DNA of 64,000 bases from Cohnella hashimotonis (GTDB taxonomy: Bacteria > Bacillota > Bacilli > Paenibacillales > Paenibacillaceae): assembly GCF_030014955.1 (NCBI RefSeq), contig NZ_JAGRPV010000001.1, forward strand, positions 3,658,001 to 3,722,000, written 5' to 3'. The notes beneath the pieces are model-generated. The model had not been told where the DNA came from, ran no database searches, and saw nothing but the letters and a program-made list of their open reading frames with translations. The position numbers were made by a program, and so were the translations under genes. Positions 1 to 8,968 of the stretch are shown here, piece by piece (position 1 is the first letter of the stretch; each line of letters opens with the position of its first letter).

Positions 1-15
1 GGGCGCTCGGGTCGA

Positions 16-1119
16 TTAACGTCTTATGAAATAGCCGAGCAACTTCTCCGTCTCCGGATCAAAGACGATCGTCAGCGGCCCGATCAACGGATCTTGATCC
101 GTGCTGTAATTAACGGCGATCAGCTTGCCGCCGGCCGCCTTGATTTCTTCGACGCGCTTCTTGGCGGCGTCGTCGGCCGGCATCAGACCGGCTGCGTCAG
201 CTTCGATCACGGCCACCTGGGCATCTTCCTTTTTGGTCAGCAGATGCGGAAGCTGCTCGGCCGGTACGAGCTTCCAGGCGATCTCGCGGTAAGCCGCGAT
301 TTGTTCGGCCGTCGGCTGCTGCTCCAGCACGACGACCGTATCAAGCGCCGAGACCTGTCCTTCGGTGATCGTAGGGCCGTAATAAGCGCGAACCGGCGTT
401 CCCGGCTTGATCTGCGTCCAGTCGGCAGACCGGCCTTCCTTGTCGACGAGTCTCGTCTCCTTGCCGGACTGCAGCGTAAGCACGGGCGTATCGACGCCGT
501 TCTTCAGCTCGGAAAACTGAATGCGCCAGCCGCCGTCCGCTTTTTCCACGGAATAGACCGCCTGTTCCTTGACCAGCCGTTCGGCCGTTACGTTCACGGA
601 AGCCGCATGGGACTGTCCCGGGTAGCTCTTTGCGATGGCCGGTCCGTACTGGGCAATGATATGCATGCCCGCCTTCAGATCGGAGGCCGCGATCGTTTTT
701 CCGTCCGCACCGGTTATGGTCGACTTGGCGTCGGCCGTCAGAATGATCCAGGCGTTCGGCCCTGTGCCGAGCACCTCAAGTCTTACGCCGCCGCCTGCGG
801 TCGCGGTCGCGCTCTCTACGACGCCGGAGATCATCGCATAGTCCGCCTCTCCGACCGGCGCGTTTTTGCTTGTCAAGTCCAGCTGCTTCTGATTCCACGA
901 GATGCCGTAGCCGAACGCATCAGCCGCATCGCGCACCGGAATATAGGCTTTTCCGTCGATATAAACCGGGTGAAGCTGGGTCTGCTCCCCATTGACCGTG
1001 ACTGTGATATCCCCGCGGAGCTGGCCGCTTACTTTCTCGATCAGACCCGCCGCACTGGCGCCCGTCGTCGCAAGCAGTCCGGCCGCGGTCGCGAGTATGA
1101 TCCATTTTTGCTTTTTCAT
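16..1119 (-). CDS. Secreted stalk-domain (copper amine oxidase N-terminal-like) protein
   Basis: The 367-residue product starts at an ATG preceded by a GAAGGGAGC ribosome site; an upstream in-frame start would only add a basic, non-conserved extension. Residues 1-24 form a signal peptide (KKQK, then a hydrophobic core ending in ASA). Residues about 37-82 match the stalk domain (VNG, then YIDGKAYIPVRDAADAFG), used by Paenibacillaceae for surface proteins. Two related beta-rich modules follow; each ends with a similar segment (AQYGPAI near 175, AYYGPTI near 250). The C-terminal 60 residues resemble a PepSY-like fold, but I am not sure. No catalytic motif is visible. It probably acts outside the cell or at the wall; its function is unknown. 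Confidence 0.75.
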   Translation of the reverse strand: MKKQKWIILATAAGLLATTGASAAGLIEKVSGQLRGDITVTVNGEQTQLHPVYIDGKAYIPVRDAADAFGYGISWNQKQLDLTSKNAPVGEADYAMISGVVESATATAGGGVRLEVLGTGPNAWIILTADAKSTITGADGKTIAASDLKAGMHIIAQYGPAIAKSYPGQSHAASVNVTAERLVKEQAVYSVEKADGGWRIQFSELKNGVDTPVLTLQSGKETRLVDKEGRSADWTQIKPGTPVRAYYGPTITEGQVSALDTVVVLEQQPTAEQIAAYREIAWKLVPAEQLPHLLTKKEDAQVAVIEADAAGLMPADDAAKKRVEEIKAAGGKLIAVNYSTDQDPLIGPLTIVFDPETEKLLGYFIRR

Positions 1120-1229
1120 ATAAGTATGCTCCCTTCGAACGTGAATTGCGCAGCGATCAAGCGCTTGCACGGTCACTGACGCGGCGTCGCGTCCAAAAGT
1201 TACACCTCTTGAGCGATTTCGTCCATTTT

Positions 1230-2063
1230 TTATAAAGAAATATTCAGCTCCTGGGCTACGGACCTGATATAGCGCGCGGCTTCCGCGGCTTCCTCGGGCG
1301 CATGCAAGTGTTCGACAATCAGCGAAGTATCGGAGTCCAGCTTATCGAGCTCTCGGAGAAAGGTCCGGTAGTCCAGCGCGCCGCGGCCGGGCACGACCTC
1401 GTCGAGATGCACCGTCAGCTTGCCGGCAAGCCGGATGTCCTTGGCGTGGCAGTTGCGGATATACGGGCCTAGCTTGGCGAAAAAGTCGCGGATCATGTCG
1501 CCGTTCTTATAGTAAATTCTCGGACTTGCGATCATGTTGACCGGATCGAAATGAACCGCGAACGCCTGACGGTCGATCGCCTTGAGCAGCGCAAGGTACG
1601 AATCCGCGGAATCCGGAAAAATCCACGGCATCGTCTCCAGCGCAAAATAAGTGCGCGTCGGACGCACGGCGTCGATAATCTCGCGTACCGTGTCTACGAT
1701 AAGCGCGAAAGTGTCTTCGGAAAAGTTGTCAGGGTGCGGCCCGTCCCATTGATCGCCGCGCGACCCGGCGATGTTGACGCAGCAGCGCGCGCCGACCGTA
1801 TCCGAGAGCGCAAGCCGCCGCTTACAATGCGCGAGCGCCTCCTGACGAACCGTTTCGTCCGCGCTGATCGGGTTGCTCCAGGCGCCGACCTCCGAGATCG
1901 TGATGTCGTTCGCCTCCGCGGCCCGCACATAGGCGCGCACGATATCCTCGGAAGTATCGGGCAAGTCGGGGCATACCGCAGACCGATAGCCTCCCTTTAG
2001 CACCTCGTTCACCCAGGCTTCGGGCGTGCTCGTATCTCCGAAAAGCTGGCTGCCCAGTCGCAT
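1230..2063 (-). CDS. Sugar phosphate isomerase/epimerase family protein (TIM barrel)
   Basis: The 277-residue length is normal for the xylose-isomerase-like TIM barrel family (AP endonuclease 2 fold). Candidate metal ligands lie in the expected order: Glu143 (ALETMPW), Asp173 (HFDPVNM), His206 (CHAKD) and Glu251 (VEHLH). The start is set by an AGGGAGG site nine bases before the ATG. Enzymes of this family isomerise or epimerise sugars, inositols or hydroxypyruvate-like compounds. The sequence does not show the substrate, and the gene stands alone: repeats lie upstream and a stalk-domain gene downstream. Confidence 0.8.
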   Translation of the reverse strand: MRLGSQLFGDTSTPEAWVNEVLKGGYRSAVCPDLPDTSEDIVRAYVRAAEANDITISEVGAWSNPISADETVRQEALAHCKRRLALSDTVGARCCVNIAGSRGDQWDGPHPDNFSEDTFALIVDTVREIIDAVRPTRTYFALETMPWIFPDSADSYLALLKAIDRQAFAVHFDPVNMIASPRIYYKNGDMIRDFFAKLGPYIRNCHAKDIRLAGKLTVHLDEVVPGRGALDYRTFLRELDKLDSDTSLIVEHLHAPEEAAEAARYIRSVAQELNISL

Positions 2064-2208
2064 GCTTTACATCCTCCCTGTTCGTTTTCGAGTATGCAGC
2101 GCGTCGTCGCCTCAGTGCCTTTGCCGAATTCGGATGTCCGATTGCACCAATAATATTGCATAATATGCTCAGCTCTAAATTCTTCTGAACGCGCGTTTAA
2201 ACGACATC

Positions 2209-2237
2209 AGTATAGCAGATGGCGCTCACAATTTAAA
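2209..2237 (-). promoter_or_regulatory. Probable SigA-type promoter of the isomerase gene
   Basis: On the minus strand TTTAAA (2232-2237) is followed after 17 bases by TATACT (2209-2214). The -35 box matches consensus at 4 of 6 positions and the -10 box at 5 of 6. It lies about 145 bases before the ATG at 2063, which leaves a fairly long leader. Called from sequence alone. Confidence 0.4.
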
Positions 2238-2330
2238 CTTATCCCCTTCGCTTAAGGACAGGTCAGATCGAACGCTCGACTGACCGATGTTCAACCTTAA
2301 TCCTCCAATCCCGCCTGGGGGTGGACACAG

Positions 2331-2585
2331 TTGCACGGCAGAACCGTGTAACTTCGGGCAAAATGCGGACTGCGAGGGTAGTTGTGCGGCAGAACCGTGT
2401 AACTTCGGGCAAAATGTGGGCTGCGAGGGCAGTTGCACGGCAGAACCGTGTAACTTCGGACAAAATGCAGAATGCCAGGGCGGTTGCGCGGCAGAACCGC
2501 GCAACTTCAGGCAAAATGCGGACTGCGAGGGCAGTTGAGCGGCAGAACCGTGTAACTTCGGACAAAATGCGGACTGCGAGGGCAG
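2331..2585. repeat. Tandem array of five 51-bp hairpin units
   Basis: Units begin at 2331, 2382, 2433, 2484 and 2535, exactly 51 bases apart, and a broken sixth starts at 2586. Each contains an inverted repeat around the loop CAGAA, then a stretch like ACTTCGGGCAAAATGCGGAC. In unit 1 the arms are TTGCACGG and CCGTGTAA. In unit 4 they are TTGCGCGG and CCGCGCAA, so both sides changed and pairing was kept; in unit 2 pairing survives through G-U pairs. As 51 is a multiple of three, open frames run through the array on both strands, but they have no ribosome sites and look accidental. Together with the next array this fills most of the 2064-3654 gap. Confidence 0.85.
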
Positions 2586-2644
2586 TTGCGCTCGTTAAAA
2601 CAGGTAGTTCTCCTGCAGCAGTACCTCCTTCAATACGCGGGAAA

Positions 2645-3558
2645 GTGCCGATAAATGCACAAAGGCGTTAACGCCCTCTCTGCGACACCTCGGACTGTAC
2701 CGATACGCGCAAAAAGGCGTTAACGCCCTCTCTGCGACACCTCGGACTGTACCGATACGCGCAAAAAGGCGTTAACGCCCTCTCTGCGACACCTCGGACT
2801 GTACCGATACGCGCAAAAAGGCGCTAACGCCCTCTCTGCGACACCTCGGACTGTACCGATACGCGCAAAAAGGCGTTAACGCCCTCTCTGCGACACCTCG
2901 GACTGTACCGATACGCGCAAAAAGGCGTTAACGCCCTCTCTGCGACACCTCGGACTGTACCGATACGCGCAAAAAGGCGCTAACGCCCTCTCTGCGACAC
3001 CTCGGACTGTACCGATACGCGCAAAAAGGCGTTAACGCCCTCTCTGCGACACCTCGGACTGTACCGATACGCGCAAAAAGGCGTTAACGCCCTCTCTGCG
3101 ACACCTCGGACTGTACCGATACGCGCAAAAAGGCGCTAACGCCCTCTCTGCGACACCTCGGACTGTACCGATACGCGCAAAAAGGCGTTAACGCCCTCTC
3201 TGCGACACCTCGGACTGTACCGATACGCGCAAAAAGGCGTTAACGCCCTCTCTGCGACACCTCGGACTGTACCGATACGCGCAAAAAGGCGCTAACGCCC
3301 TCTCTGCGACACCTCGGACTGTACCGATACGCGCAAAAAGGCGCTAACGCCCTCTCTGCGACACCTCGGACTGTTCCGATACGCGCAAAAAGGCGCTAAC
3401 GCCATCTCTGCGACACCTCGGACTGTTCCGATACGCGCAAAAAGGCACTAACGCCATCTCTGTGACACCTCGGACTGTTCCGATACGCGCAAAAAGGCGC
3501 TAACGCCATCTCTGCGACACCTCGGACTGTGCCGATACGCGCAAAAAGGCATTAACGC
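2645..3558. repeat. Tandem array of about seventeen 52-bp units with terminator-like hairpins
   Basis: Seventeen complete units start at 2664 and recur every 52 bases to 3496, with broken copies at both ends. Each has GGCGYTAACGCC plus a 40-base segment. Read on the minus strand a unit is GGCGTTARCGCC followed by TTTTTGCGC, a short GC hairpin with a T-run like a weak intrinsic terminator, then a second small hairpin (TCGG, six-base loop, CCGA). Almost all differences between units fall in loops or make G-U pairs. Units at 2716-3339 follow the pattern T,T,C four times at the loop base, pointing to recent duplication of 156-bp trimers. The right end (after 3360) is more diverged. The array lies just downstream of pucG, so the purine operon would be transcribed into it. 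Confidence 0.9.
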
Positions 3559-3654
3559 ATGTTGTAAAATAGTGCTCATCCATTGCAAAACGATCGTCGC
3601 TACCGCGTACCCCCCGCACATGCGAGCTATCACCGCAAACGAGGCTTTAGTGCT

Positions 3655-4902
3655 TCACTTCACTTCGCCAGCCTCGTATACGTCCAGCGCCGCCTGCACG
3701 GCCGCGCCGGCCTTGACCTTTGCGCCGTGCCGCGCGAGTACGGCCTCGAACGCGCCAAGCAGCCGCAGAACATTGTCCCGCCTGCAGCTGTAGCCCATCG
3801 TGCCGATGCGCCAGATCCGGCCCTTGAGCGGACCGAAGGAGCTGGCGATCTCGATGCCGAACATCGACAGCAGCATCGCGCGCACGGATTCGCCGTCCAC
3901 GCCTTCGGGAATTTCCACACAGGTAACGACTGTCATCTTGCACGACGGGTCTCCGTACAGGCGCATGCCCATCGCTTCCAGCCCCGCGACGAGCGCGGCC
4001 TCGTGAGTGCGGTGCCGCTTCCACCGCATCTCCAGCCCTTCCTGCAGCACGATGCGCAGCCCTTCGCGCAGGCCGTAAAGCATGCAGGTCATCTCCGTAT
4101 GATGATTCAGCCGCGCGGCGCTCCAATAGTCTTGCAGCTGGGCCAGATCCAGATAGTTGCTCTGGATGAAGCGGCGCCCTTCCTCCGGCTCGGCGTTCGC
4201 CATGCCCGGTACGCGAAGGCCGCGCTCCACCCGTTTGCGGGCGAGCACCTTCGCTTCGACGCGCGCGTTGTAGGTGATCGGCGCCATGCCGGAGGGCACG
4301 GACAGGCACTTCTGCGTGCCGCCGACCACGGCGTCGAGCAGCCAGGCGTCCGTCTCAACGGGCACGCCGCCGAGCGTCGCGACTGCGTCGACGACGAGCA
4401 GCGCGTCCGTCTCGCGGCAAGCCGCACCAATGCCGTCGAGCAGCTGCACGCGGCCCGTCGACGTTTCGCCGTGCACGACGGCGACGAGCTGCGGCCGCTC
4501 GCGCCGGATCGCGTCGGCAATATCCGCCGGCTCGAACACGCGGCCCCACTCCTGCTCCAGCGTCACGACCTCGGCGCCGCAGCGCTCCGCGATCTCGTGC
4601 AGCAAATGGCCAAATCGCCCGTAAATCGGCACCAGCACCTTGTCGCCGGGCTCGATCAGGCTCGTCAATACCGCCTCGATGCCGGAGCGGGACGTGCCGT
4701 CCACCGGATACGCCCAGCGATTGTCGGTCCGGAAGACGAGCCGCAGCATTTCCATCGTATCGTTCATGAGCGCGGTGAATTCGGGATCGAACTGTCCGAG
4801 AATCGGATAGGACAGCGCGCGCAGCACGCGGGGATCGACCTCGACAGGTCCGGGCGTCATGATCGTGCGGGGCGAGGGGGACAATTCAGCGTATGCTTTC
4901 AT
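3655..4902 (-). CDS. pucG: (S)-ureidoglycine--glyoxylate aminotransferase
   Basis: A 415-residue class V, PLP-dependent aminotransferase. It transfers the amino group of ureidoglycine to glyoxylate, giving glycine and oxalurate late in purine ring degradation. The PLP lysine is Lys198 in GGTQKCLSVPSG, and the cofactor aspartate is Asp172 (VVDAV). The N-terminal TPGPVEVDPRVLRALS segment is typical of the alanine-glyoxylate aminotransferase family. I chose PucG over a generic class V enzyme because it is the last gene of a puc operon, five bases after pucF. No clear terminator is seen just after it; the 52-bp hairpin array begins about 95 bases further on. Confidence 0.9.
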   Translation of the reverse strand: MKAYAELSPSPRTIMTPGPVEVDPRVLRALSYPILGQFDPEFTALMNDTMEMLRLVFRTDNRWAYPVDGTSRSGIEAVLTSLIEPGDKVLVPIYGRFGHLLHEIAERCGAEVVTLEQEWGRVFEPADIADAIRRERPQLVAVVHGETSTGRVQLLDGIGAACRETDALLVVDAVATLGGVPVETDAWLLDAVVGGTQKCLSVPSGMAPITYNARVEAKVLARKRVERGLRVPGMANAEPEEGRRFIQSNYLDLAQLQDYWSAARLNHHTEMTCMLYGLREGLRIVLQEGLEMRWKRHRTHEAALVAGLEAMGMRLYGDPSCKMTVVTCVEIPEGVDGESVRAMLLSMFGIEIASSFGPLKGRIWRIGTMGYSCRRDNVLRLLGAFEAVLARHGAKVKAGAAVQAALDVYEAGEVK

Positions 4903-4907
4903 GAAAT

Positions 4908-6164
4908 CTACTCCTTGTAAGCCAGATCGTACAGGACGGAAACAAGCACGGCCGCCCCTTCGGCGAGCTGCTCGGGCGATGTGTATTCATCGGGCGAATG
5001 GCTGATTCCTGCCCGGCTTGGCACAAAAATCATCGTCGTCGGACAAAGCGGCGCCATTAGCTGCGCATCGTGCCCGGCGCCGCTCACCATGCGCTGGTAG
5101 GAAAGCGACAGCCCGGCGCAGGCCGCCTCGACGCGGGCGGTCAGCCGCTCGTTCATAGGCACAGGCTTGGTCGCGAGCCAAGGCGTCACGGCAAGCCGCA
5201 GCCGCCGCCGGTCCGTGATCCGCTGAATCTCGCTGAGCACAAGATCGGAGAAAGCCGACAGGCTCCATTCGTCCGAATGGCGGATGTCGAGCGTCATTTC
5301 GACATAGCCGGGAATGACGTTCGGCGTATTCGGGCGCGCTTCGATCTTGCCGACCGTAGCGACGAGCGGCTCCCCCCACGACGAGGCGAGCGATTCCAGC
5401 TTCAGTGCGATCTCCGCCGCGCCGGCGAGCGCATCCTGACGGAGCGTCATCGGCGTCGTGCCCGCATGGTTGGCCGCGCCCTCGATCGACAGCGCATACC
5501 TGCGCTGCCCGACGATCGACTCGACGATGCCGATGCGCCGGTTGCGGTGTTCGAGCACGAGCCCCTGTTCGATATGGAGCTCGACAAAACCCGCAAGCGG
5601 CGCAAGCCGGCAATCCGGGCCGTCCGCGCGTCCGAAGCCGGAGGCTTGCATCGCCTCCTCGAGGGAAACCCCGTCCTCGTCCTTGTAGCTGCCGGCCTGA
5701 CGCCAGTCATAAATGCCAGTCGCGTTGCCGGAGCCCCAGTAGGCGATCGGAAACCGGCTCCCTTCTTCTTCGCAAAAAGAGACGACTTCAAGCGGACGTA
5801 ACGGCTTGCCGTGAGTCCGGCGCAAATAGCCGAGCGCCGCGATGCCGGCTGCGATGCCGTAAGTGCCGTCGAATCGGCCGCCATGCCGCACGGAGTCGAC
5901 ATGCGAACCGGTCAAGACGGCCGCCTCGCTATCGCGTTCACCCGCGAGACGCCCGTAAAGATTGCCGACATTGTCGTACCGGACCGATAACCCCGCTTCC
6001 TCCATACGGGCGGCGAGCGCCGCCTGCGCGCTGAGCCAGGATACGCCATACAGCGGCCTGGTGACGCCGGGATTCTCGGGTTCGTCCGTATGGACGGCCA
6101 TCTCGCCTAGCAGCGTGAGCATCTCTTCTTTTAAGGCATGGATCGGAATATCGGACAGGCTCAT
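4908..6164 (-). CDS. pucF: Allantoate amidohydrolase (M20 metallopeptidase family)
   Basis: The 418-residue product has the full M20/hydantoinase-carbamoylase pattern: the zinc motif with His88 and Asp99 (SHVDSV, then GGRFDG), Glu133-Glu134 (CEEEGSRF), His197 (ELHIEQG) and a late histidine in GISHSPDEYT. The family includes N-carbamoyl amino acid hydrolases and ureidoglycolate enzymes. Its position between allantoinase and pucG supports allantoate as substrate, giving ureidoglycine, CO2 and ammonia. Its ATG overlaps the allB stop (ATGA), so the two are probably translationally coupled. Confidence 0.9.
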   Translation of the reverse strand: MSLSDIPIHALKEEMLTLLGEMAVHTDEPENPGVTRPLYGVSWLSAQAALAARMEEAGLSVRYDNVGNLYGRLAGERDSEAAVLTGSHVDSVRHGGRFDGTYGIAAGIAALGYLRRTHGKPLRPLEVVSFCEEEGSRFPIAYWGSGNATGIYDWRQAGSYKDEDGVSLEEAMQASGFGRADGPDCRLAPLAGFVELHIEQGLVLEHRNRRIGIVESIVGQRRYALSIEGAANHAGTTPMTLRQDALAGAAEIALKLESLASSWGEPLVATVGKIEARPNTPNVIPGYVEMTLDIRHSDEWSLSAFSDLVLSEIQRITDRRRLRLAVTPWLATKPVPMNERLTARVEAACAGLSLSYQRMVSGAGHDAQLMAPLCPTTMIFVPSRAGISHSPDEYTSPEQLAEGAAVLVSVLYDLAYKE

Positions 6165-7561
6165 CTTTCGTTCACCCTTTCCTTCAACGGACTTAACAGC
6201 TCGCCGCCGCCCGCGCGAACGATGCCGCCGCCGTTAAGCGAATAAACCAGCTGGCCGCGCACGAACGTATTTACGACCCTGCAAGAAAAAGTTCTTCCAA
6301 TGTAGGGGCTATGGCGATGCCGCTGGTACAGGTCCTCGCGCCTCAGCGTATAAGCGGCACCCGGATCGACGATCGCCAGATCGGCATCGCGTCCGACCGC
6401 GATGCGTCCTTTGCGGTCGTCCAAGCCGAACCGTTTGGCAGGACCGTCGGCCATCAGTTTGGCGATGACCGGCAGCGGGAGCCCCCGCTTCACGGCCCCT
6501 TCGTCCAGCATCAGCTCCAGACTGCTCTGTGCGCCTGCGATGCCTCCCCAGGCGCTCATAAACGTGCGGCCCTCCATCGACTTCCAGGCCTCCGGCGACG
6601 GCGAATGGTCCGAGGCGATCACGTCGATCGAGCCCTCGGCGATTTGCTGCCACAGCCGCTCGCGGCGCGCATCGTCGCGCATCGGCGGCGCGCACTTCGC
6701 AGCGGGTCCGATCCGCTCCATGTCCCGGTCGCTGAGCACGAGATAGTGCGGGCAAGTCTCGGCCGTGACGTCGAGCCCTTCGCGCCTTGCCTGTGCGATC
6801 AGTTCCACCGCCTCCGGGCTGCTCATATGCACGAAGTGAAGACGGCAACCCGTCTCCCGCGCGAACAGCAGGGCGCGACCCACCGCCTCCAGCTCCGCGA
6901 CGACGGGACGGGTGGCGATGAAGTCCGCCGCGTCCGTCCGGCCATCGGCGGCCGCCTTCTCCGCTAGACGGGAGGTGATCGCTTCGCTCTCGGCATGAAG
7001 GCCTAGCAGGCCGTCGAACGATGCGATCGTCCGCATGCCCTCCAGCAGCGTCAGGTCGTCGACTTCGCGGAAGCGGTCCTCCGTCTCCCCGCCCGGATCG
7101 GACAAAAACGCCTTGAAGGCTTTGACCCCCGACTCGTGAAGCGGCTGAAGGTCGCTGACATTGCCCGGCACGAGCCCGCCCCAAAAGGCGTAGTCGACGC
7201 TCGATACGCCTGCTGCGCGATCGGCCTTCATCGCCAGCGCCTCCACGTTGACGGTCGGCGGCAAGCCGTTAAGCGGCATATCTACGAACGTCGTGCAGCC
7301 GCCGGCCGCAAGCGCCGCGGAGCCGGACGCAAAGCCTTCCCAATGCCCCATGCCCGGCTCGTTCAGATGCACATGCGCGTCCACCACGCCCGGAAGCACC
7401 CATTTCCCGCGCGCATCTACGATCTCTATGCCAGGTCCCGCGCTGAGCTCTGCGCCGATCGCGGCAATCTTGCCGCCTCTGATGCCGATGTCCAGAAACG
7501 CCGCTTCTTCCGGCAGCGCGACGAAACCGCCTTTCACGATCAGATCGTAGTCCTTTCCCAT
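6161..7561 (-). CDS. allB: Allantoinase
   Basis: A 466-residue cyclic amidohydrolase that opens allantoin to allantoate (PucH in B. subtilis). Metal ligands His63 and His65 lie in DAHVHLNEPG, the carboxylated lysine is probably in GVKAFKAFLSD, further histidines are in GLHAESE and HFVHMSS, and the late aspartate is in IASDHSPSPEAWK. The SPSPEAWK-like segment and the NEPG motif favour allantoinase over dihydroorotase or hydantoinase. The gene lies between the HIU hydrolase and pucF, as expected for stepwise allantoin use. Confidence 0.92.
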   Translation of the reverse strand: MGKDYDLIVKGGFVALPEEAAFLDIGIRGGKIAAIGAELSAGPGIEIVDARGKWVLPGVVDAHVHLNEPGMGHWEGFASGSAALAAGGCTTFVDMPLNGLPPTVNVEALAMKADRAAGVSSVDYAFWGGLVPGNVSDLQPLHESGVKAFKAFLSDPGGETEDRFREVDDLTLLEGMRTIASFDGLLGLHAESEAITSRLAEKAAADGRTDAADFIATRPVVAELEAVGRALLFARETGCRLHFVHMSSPEAVELIAQARREGLDVTAETCPHYLVLSDRDMERIGPAAKCAPPMRDDARRERLWQQIAEGSIDVIASDHSPSPEAWKSMEGRTFMSAWGGIAGAQSSLELMLDEGAVKRGLPLPVIAKLMADGPAKRFGLDDRKGRIAVGRDADLAIVDPGAAYTLRREDLYQRHRHSPYIGRTFSCRVVNTFVRGQLVYSLNGGGIVRAGGGELLSPLKERVNER

Positions 7562-7591
7562 CGCTTGCCTCCCCTTCGGCCAAAGCCGCCT

Positions 7592-7942
7592 TCAACTGCC
7601 CCGGTACGTGCTGTAGCCGCCCGGCGAGACGAGCAGCGGCACATGATAATGACTCGACGGCTCCGATACCTCGAACCGAATCGGCACTTGCCCCAAGAAA
7701 AACGCATGCGCGTTCCCCCGGAAATAATCGCCGACGCCAAACAGCAGCTCGTAAGTTCCTTCGGCAAGCAGATCGCCTTCCAGCAGCGGAGCGTCCAACC
7801 TGCCGTCCTCGTTTGTGAACGCCTCACGGAGCAGCGTCCGTGCCGACAGGCCTTCGCCGATTCCGAATAACTGCACCCGCATACCTGCCGCAGGCCGCCC
7901 GATCGACGTATCGAGCACATGGGTCGTCAGTTTGCCGTTCAC
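7592..7942 (-). CDS. pucM: 5-hydroxyisourate hydrolase (transthyretin-like)
   Basis: A 116-residue transthyretin-fold enzyme that hydrolyses 5-hydroxyisourate to OHCU. Family marks are visible: the N-terminal LTTHVLDTSIGRPA, the central His of SHYHVPLLVSP, and the C-terminal YRGS tetrapeptide that lines the active site. The length is normal. It sits 16 bases after uraD and 30 before allB, so it belongs to the same transcript. Its substrate is the product of urate oxidation, yet no urate oxidase is recognisable here. Confidence 0.95.
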   Translation of the reverse strand: MNGKLTTHVLDTSIGRPAAGMRVQLFGIGEGLSARTLLREAFTNEDGRLDAPLLEGDLLAEGTYELLFGVGDYFRGNAHAFFLGQVPIRFEVSEPSSHYHVPLLVSPGGYSTYRGS

Positions 7943-7958
7943 GCGCGCCGCCTCCTTT

Positions 7959-8480
7959 CTATTCGCCCGCCACCAGATCCGCTAGCCTGAAGCCCGTAAT
8001 ACGCGCAATTTGCGAGACCGCTTCCGCCAGCTCCCGCTCTGCGTCATGGTTCACGCGCGTCCTCATCGCTTCCAGTATCTCTTCCTTGCTTTTGCCTTTT
8101 ACGGCGAGTATGAACGGGAAGCCGAAACGCTCCACGTACGTCTGATTCAGATGCGTAAAAATCTCGTACTCCTCCGCCGTCAAGCGGTCGAGCCCCGCGC
8201 CCGCCTGCTCCGAGGCCGAATAGGGCGTGACGGCAAGCCGCGTCCCAAGGTCCGGGTGCGCCCGCAAAAACGCGATCAGCCGCGCCCTAGGCGCGTCGCG
8301 GACGACGTCCATCATCGCTTGGTGAAGCGCGCCGACCGATAGGTAAGGACGCGCCGCCCAAGCGGCCTCCGCCACCCACGGCGAGTGCTCGAACACGCTG
8401 CCTAACGCCTCCACGAAGGACCCGCGCTCAAGTCCGTTTACGACCGACAGCGTCAGCATGCCTTCCCTGGCGCCGCTCAT
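7959..8480 (-). CDS. uraD: OHCU decarboxylase (UraD, stand-alone)
   Basis: I start the gene at the ATG overlapping the previous stop (ATGA at 8477-8480). The open frame reaches further upstream, but that part is the antisense-frame shadow of the deaminase gene. The 173-residue product matches 2-oxo-4-hydroxy-4-carboxy-5-ureidoimidazoline decarboxylase, the step giving S-allantoin. Visible marks are the ALGSVFEHSPWVAE segment, AHPDLG, and ASEQAGAGLDRL followed by NQTYVERFGFPFI. In B. subtilis PucL this domain is fused to urate oxidase; here it is alone, with no uricase domain attached. Confidence 0.92.
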   Translation of the reverse strand: MSGAREGMLTLSVVNGLERGSFVEALGSVFEHSPWVAEAAWAARPYLSVGALHQAMMDVVRDAPRARLIAFLRAHPDLGTRLAVTPYSASEQAGAGLDRLTAEEYEIFTHLNQTYVERFGFPFILAVKGKSKEEILEAMRTRVNHDAERELAEAVSQIARITGFRLADLVAGE

Positions 8481-8968
8481 TTCCAATAGCCCTCGTGTAC
8501 CGCGACGACCTCTTGCTCGACCTCGGAAAAAGGACCGACGACCTCGATCGGCTTGCGTCCTCTCGCCAAAATGTCCCGGCAGGGCAGATCCAGCGTCAGG
8601 TTCTGCTCGTCGTCGCCGGTCAGCTCGGCCAGCCGATGCTCGGAGATGCCGTATACTACGCGCCCGACATTGCCCCAGTAGATCGCCCCGCTGCACATGG
8701 CGCATGGCTCGGCCGTCGAATAGAGCGTGCAGCGCCACAAAAAGTCTTTCGGGTACGCATGCGATGCGCGCTGCATCAGCGATGTCTCCGCGTGGCCGGT
8801 ACAGACATGGGCAGTAATCTCGATATTGCCCTGCTCCATGAGCACCTCGCCGTCAGGACCGACGAGCAGGCTGCCGAACGGCGTATTGCCTGCCGACCGC
8901 GCCTGACGCGACACCTCGACGCATTTGCGGATATAAAATAAATGAAGCTCCTTTTCGTTGCCGCTCAT
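8477..8968 (-). CDS. Guanine-deaminase-like nucleoside deaminase (CDA fold)
   Basis: A 163-residue zinc deaminase of the cytidine-deaminase fold. The zinc and catalytic motifs are complete: HAE at residues 59-61 and PCAMC at 88-92. GuaD of B. subtilis, TadA and cytosine deaminases share these motifs, but the purine operon context and the NTPFGSLLVGPDG start favour guanine (to xanthine) or another aminopurine. Xanthine would feed the adjacent xanthine dehydrogenase. It overlaps pucE and uraD by four bases on each side (ATGA both times). Confidence 0.82.
   Translation of the reverse strand: MSGNEKELHLFYIRKCVEVSRQARSAGNTPFGSLLVGPDGEVLMEQGNIEITAHVCTGHAETSLMQRASHAYPKDFLWRCTLYSTAEPCAMCSGAIYWGNVGRVVYGISEHRLAELTGDDEQNLTLDLPCRDILARGRKPIEVVGPFSEVEQEVVAVHEGYWK

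Noticed and set aside
2226..2671. Repetitive open frames on both strands through the 51-bp array
   Set aside because: They exist because the 51-bp period is a multiple of three. No ribosome site and no domain; the conserved feature is the hairpin, not the peptide.
2645..3558. CRISPR-like regular array
   Set aside because: The whole 52-bp unit repeats, including the would-be spacers, and no cas genes are near. It is a minisatellite-type tandem repeat.
3583..4920. Plus-strand open frame opposite pucG
   Set aside because: Antisense shadow; the minus-strand frame has complete aminotransferase motifs.
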